Below, piece by piece: positions 5,928 through 7,591 of a DNA stretch of 7,591 nucleotides. The notes below the pieces were generated by a model that did no database searches, was not told where the DNA came from, and worked only from the letters and a program-made list of their open reading frames with translations. Each line of letters begins with the position of its first letter. The first letter of the stretch is position 1. This DNA comes from Deinococcus sp. (GTDB lineage: Bacteria; Deinococcota; Deinococci; JACQHA01), in the NCBI GenBank assembly GCA_016199255.1, contig JACQHA010000411.1:1-7591 (forward strand), read 5' to 3'. The translations under genes were made by a program, and so were the position numbers.

Positions 5928-7591
5928 GTGCGCACCCTCCTGGTTGCCACCGCGAACCGCGGGAAACTCAGCGAGATCCGAGACGCCCTGGAGGGACTGG
6001 ACCTCGCCCTGCACTCGCTCAATGACTATGCTATCACCCTCCCCTCTGAAACCGGCAACACCTACGCCGCCAACGCAATCTGTAAGGCGGTGCACGCCGC
6101 CCGGGCCAGCGGCCTGCTCTCCTTGGGAGACGACTCCGGCCTGGAGGTCAGAGCCCTGGGCGGCGCGCCCGGCCTGCAATCCGCCCGGTTCGGCGGTGAC
6201 CTGACTACTCCCCAGCGCAACGCCCTGCTCCTGGAGCAGCTGGCCGGCCATACTGATCGCCACGCTAGGATGGTTTGTACCCTGGCGCTGGCCTGGTCCC
6301 ACGGCCCCATTGAGCTGTTCACAGGGGAATGCACTGGCCTGATCCTGGACGCCCCCCGGGGCGAGGGCGGCTTCGGCTACGACCCCTTGTTCCTGGTTCC
6401 CGAGCTGGGGCGCACCTTCAGCGAGCTGACCCTGGCGGAGAAGCGCGCCGTCAGCCACCGGGGGCGAGCGCTGGCCGCGCTGTGCCGCCGTCTGGAGCGG
6501 CTCACCGGCCAGGATCCGCCTGGTAGCGGCTAGATACCCTGGCTGGTCGCGCAGGGCGTCGTAGCTAAACAGGCTCACCCCTACCGCCCCGGTGCGCTCC
6601 GCCCGCCGCACCAGGCGCTCCAGCTCACTGGCCCCCACCCGCCACGCCCCCAGCCCGGCCAGCACCGGCGTCCCCTGGGAGAGCGCCACGGCCCGCTCCA
6701 CGTTCGCCGCCATCTGCTCCACCCGGCTGGAGTAGGCTAGAGGCACCGCCAGGTCCAACAGCCCCGCCGCCAGCCAGCTAGGCCAGTCCTGGAACTCCTG
6801 GTTCTGGGCTTTAGTCAAGTCAGCAATGAGCGCCGCCGATAGCGTCGCCTCTGGGCGCAAACCTTTCACTGCCTGCCGCACCTGGCCTACCAGCCGCGCC
6901 ACTTGCTCTTGGCGGTAGGCCCGCCACTGGGCGCGCAGCTCGGCTGTCCCCCGCCCGCCCACCAGAGCCAAAGGATCCACACCGGTGCGCTGCTGGAACT
7001 CTGTTCTGGCCGCCTGGGTGTAGCCCAGGTCCCCGTCAGGGTAGCGCACGTAGTCCAGGTGCACCCCGGCCACCGGGTACTGGCGCACGACTTCGCTGAT
7101 GACTGCCGTGACAAAATCCCGCACCTGGGGGTTGGCCGGGTCCAGAGTAATGTAAGGCTGCTGCCGGCGCTGGGCTAGGGTGAAGTTGATCATGGACCGC
7201 CCGGCGCTGTCCACCAGCATCCACTCTGGGTGCTGGTGTAGCACATGGCTGTCCGCATAGAACTGGTCATAGCGCGCCGCCGGGAAAGTGTTGAACCAGA
7301 CGTGAATGCTGATGCCCGCCCGGGCTGCCTCCTGGAGCACCACTGCCAGGGGGTCAAACCCTTCTACTGCCGGCGGCAGCAGGCTGGAGCGGTAGTAGGC
7401 CTCCATCTCCCCTACCACCTGCACAAACGCCAGGTTCACCCCAGTCTGCGCCAGGTCCTGCACCATGCGGCGGATGCTGTCTGGCGACTCCAGGGTATAG
7501 CGTACTACCCACGCCGCCCGCACCGCCGGCGCCGCCTGGGCAGTCTGGAGCGTCACAGTCAGCATCAGGCAAATGCCGCACAGGCTAGAGA
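5712..7591 (-). CDS. GHL10/YngK-like (DUF187) secreted glycosyl hydrolase-like protein, 5' partial; the frame runs on through antisense rdgB and DUF2905
   Basis: Numbered from the internal ATG at 7565. The frame stays open to the window edge and the upstream codons (SSLCGICL) continue a hydrophobic signal-peptide-like stretch ending AQAAP (9-13), so the true start lies outside. The real domain is about residues 17-354 (to about 6505): a (beta/alpha)8 barrel of the GHL10 type with AYYRSSLLPP (57-66), GISIHVWFNTFPA (84-96), ITLDPANPQVRDF (139-151), GVHLDYVRYPDGD (167-179), VPLAYS (274-279) and GVSLFSYDAL (329-338). Relatives include Bacillus YngK and E. coli DigH (YddW), a divisome-associated peptidoglycan glycosidase. 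An envelope role is inferred. After about residue 355 the frame has no stop and runs through the antisense of rdgB (a Q/G/A-rich, unconserved translation) into DUF2905, ending at 5714-5712. That tail is probably not natural protein. A TGA in another frame (6504-6502) would end the protein right after ILAG if one base were wrong. Confidence 0.85.
   Translation of the reverse strand, partial: SSLCGICLMLTVTLQTAQAAPAVRAAWVVRYTLESPDSIRRMVQDLAQTGVNLAFVQVVGEMEAYYRSSLLPPAVEGFDPLAVVLQEAARAGISIHVWFNTFPAARYDQFYADSHVLHQHPEWMLVDSAGRSMINFTLAQRRQQPYITLDPANPQVRDFVTAVISEVVRQYPVAGVHLDYVRYPDGDLGYTQAARTEFQQRTGVDPLALVGGRGTAELRAQWRAYRQEQVARLVGQVRQAVKGLRPEATLSAALIADLTKAQNQEFQDWPSWLAAGLLDLAVPLAYSSRVEQMAANVERAVALSQGTPVLAGLGAWRVGASELERLVRRAERTGAVGVSLFSYDALRDQPGYLAATRRILAGEPLQTAAQRGQRSPPVADGALLRQGQLAEGAPQLGNQEQGVVAEAALAPGGVQDQASAFPCEQLNGAVGPGQRQGTNHPSVAISMAGQLLQEQGVALGSSQVTAEPGGLQAGRAAQGSDLQAGVVSQGEQAAGPGGVHRLTDCVGGVGVAGFRGEGDSIVIERVQGEVQSLQGVSDLAEFPAVRGGNQEGAHVLPQIGKYLLVFGLVSCLVGFLLILADKIPLFGRLPGDIVVRRGNFTLYAPLATSLVISLLITLVINLWRR
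5918..5921 (+). promoter_or_regulatory. Shine-Dalgarno GAGG of rdgB, inside the DUF2905 coding region
   Basis: GAGG lies 6 bases before the GTG at 5928, which favours that codon over the TTG at 5916. The site lies within the first codons of the DUF2905 gene on the opposite strand. Confidence 0.6.
5925..5930. other. CACGTG palindrome giving both divergent start codons
   Basis: Plus-strand GTG (5928-5930) starts rdgB and minus-strand GTG (5927-5925) starts the DUF2905 gene. The two start codons touch with no intervening base. Confidence 0.7.
5928..6533 (+). CDS. rdgB: XTP/dITP diphosphatase (RdgB/HAM1, non-canonical purine NTP pyrophosphatase)
   Basis: 201 residues from the GTG at 5928, the family's normal length (a TTG at 5916 would add four). 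It hydrolyses dITP, XTP and related deaminated purine nucleotides to the monophosphate plus pyrophosphate, keeping them out of DNA and RNA. The Ham1 motifs are complete, numbered from the GTG: LLVATANRGKLSEI (4-17) with T8, N10, K13 and E16; LGDDSGLEV (66-74), holding the catalytic Asp pair D68/D69; GAPGLQSARFGG (79-90); GEGGFGYDPLF (145-155); and AVSHRGRAL (174-182). The gene lies alone on the plus strand among minus-strand genes. Its 3' end overlaps the conserved end of the GHL10 gene by about 30 bases tail to tail. No clear promoter is visible in the DUF2905 region upstream. Its antisense strand is free of stops in the codon-aligned frame. Confidence 0.96.
   Translation: MRTLLVATANRGKLSEIRDALEGLDLALHSLNDYAITLPSETGNTYAANAICKAVHAARASGLLSLGDDSGLEVRALGGAPGLQSARFGGDLTTPQRNALLLEQLAGHTDRHARMVCTLALAWSHGPIELFTGECTGLILDAPRGEGGFGYDPLFLVPELGRTFSELTLAEKRAVSHRGRALAALCRRLERLTGQDPPGSG
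5935..5941 (-). promoter_or_regulatory. Shine-Dalgarno AGGAGGG of the DUF2905 gene, inside rdgB
   Basis: This is a near-consensus site 7 bases before the GTG at 5927. It is complementary to rdgB codons 3-5 (the T-L-L of MRTLL). It is the main evidence that DUF2905 is a separate gene and not the tail of a fusion. Confidence 0.8.

Noticed and set aside
6062..6334. Minus-strand 90-aa frame within rdgB
   Set aside because: Ser/Arg/Pro-rich antisense shadow of rdgB without conserved features.
1..7591. CRISPR array, tRNA, transposase, phage or toxin-antitoxin system
   Set aside because: No regularly spaced repeats, no cloverleaf, and no mobile-element or defence protein motif seen on either strand.

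Overview
The window is a GC-rich bacterial chromosome segment, densely packed with genes. Nearly all of them lie on the minus strand. It carries a molybdenum/tungsten aldehyde:ferredoxin oxidoreductase family enzyme, a DUF2905 membrane protein, a GHL10 glycosidase-like protein and one copy of a 'GGGGCGAA...TTCGCCCC' palindrome. Together these suggest an anaerobic or facultative bacterium, perhaps Chloroflexota or a high-GC Bacillota. No rRNA or ribosomal protein is present, so this assignment is weak. There is no clear phage, transposon, CRISPR or tRNA signal.

Layout, left to right. The 3' end of a YceI-like gene (1-309, plus) converges on a polytopic membrane protein gene (317-1288, minus). 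A short palindromic repeat (1297-1321) separates that gene from the aldehyde:ferredoxin oxidoreductase gene (1348-3240, minus). Next, all on minus, come a two-HKD phospholipase D-like protein (3326-4546), an acyl-CoA thioesterase of the hot-dog fold (4612-5055) and a GNAT acetyltransferase (5055 to 5573/5579). The last two overlap by one base and are surely co-translated. A 130-base gap with one hairpin follows, then a small DUF2905 membrane protein (5712-5927, minus), then rdgB/XTP-dITP diphosphatase on the PLUS strand (5928-6533), then a secreted GHL10-type glycosyl hydrolase-like protein (minus) that runs off the right edge.

The most interesting part is 5712-7591. On the minus strand one uninterrupted reading frame covers the glycosidase domain, the entire antisense of rdgB and the DUF2905 protein, so a gene caller could report one false 'fusion' and lose two real genes. 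rdgB and the DUF2905 gene start back to back: the palindrome CACGTG at 5925-5930 supplies both GTG start codons with no base between them, and each gene's Shine-Dalgarno sequence lies inside the other's coding region. With rdgB on the opposite strand inside an otherwise minus-strand cluster, the layout resembles a 'noncontiguous operon', in which the operon transcript would be antisense to rdgB. The glycosidase frame has no stop codon of its own at the end of its conserved domain, which implies a true run-on, a frameshift or an assembly error.

Functionally this is mostly housekeeping and maintenance: nucleotide-pool sanitation (rdgB), envelope or lipid functions (GHL10, PLD-like, DUF2905, membrane protein), acyl-CoA hydrolysis, acetylation and aldehyde/carboxylate redox chemistry. 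I see no evidence of a new defence or mobile system. The novelty is in the gene architecture.
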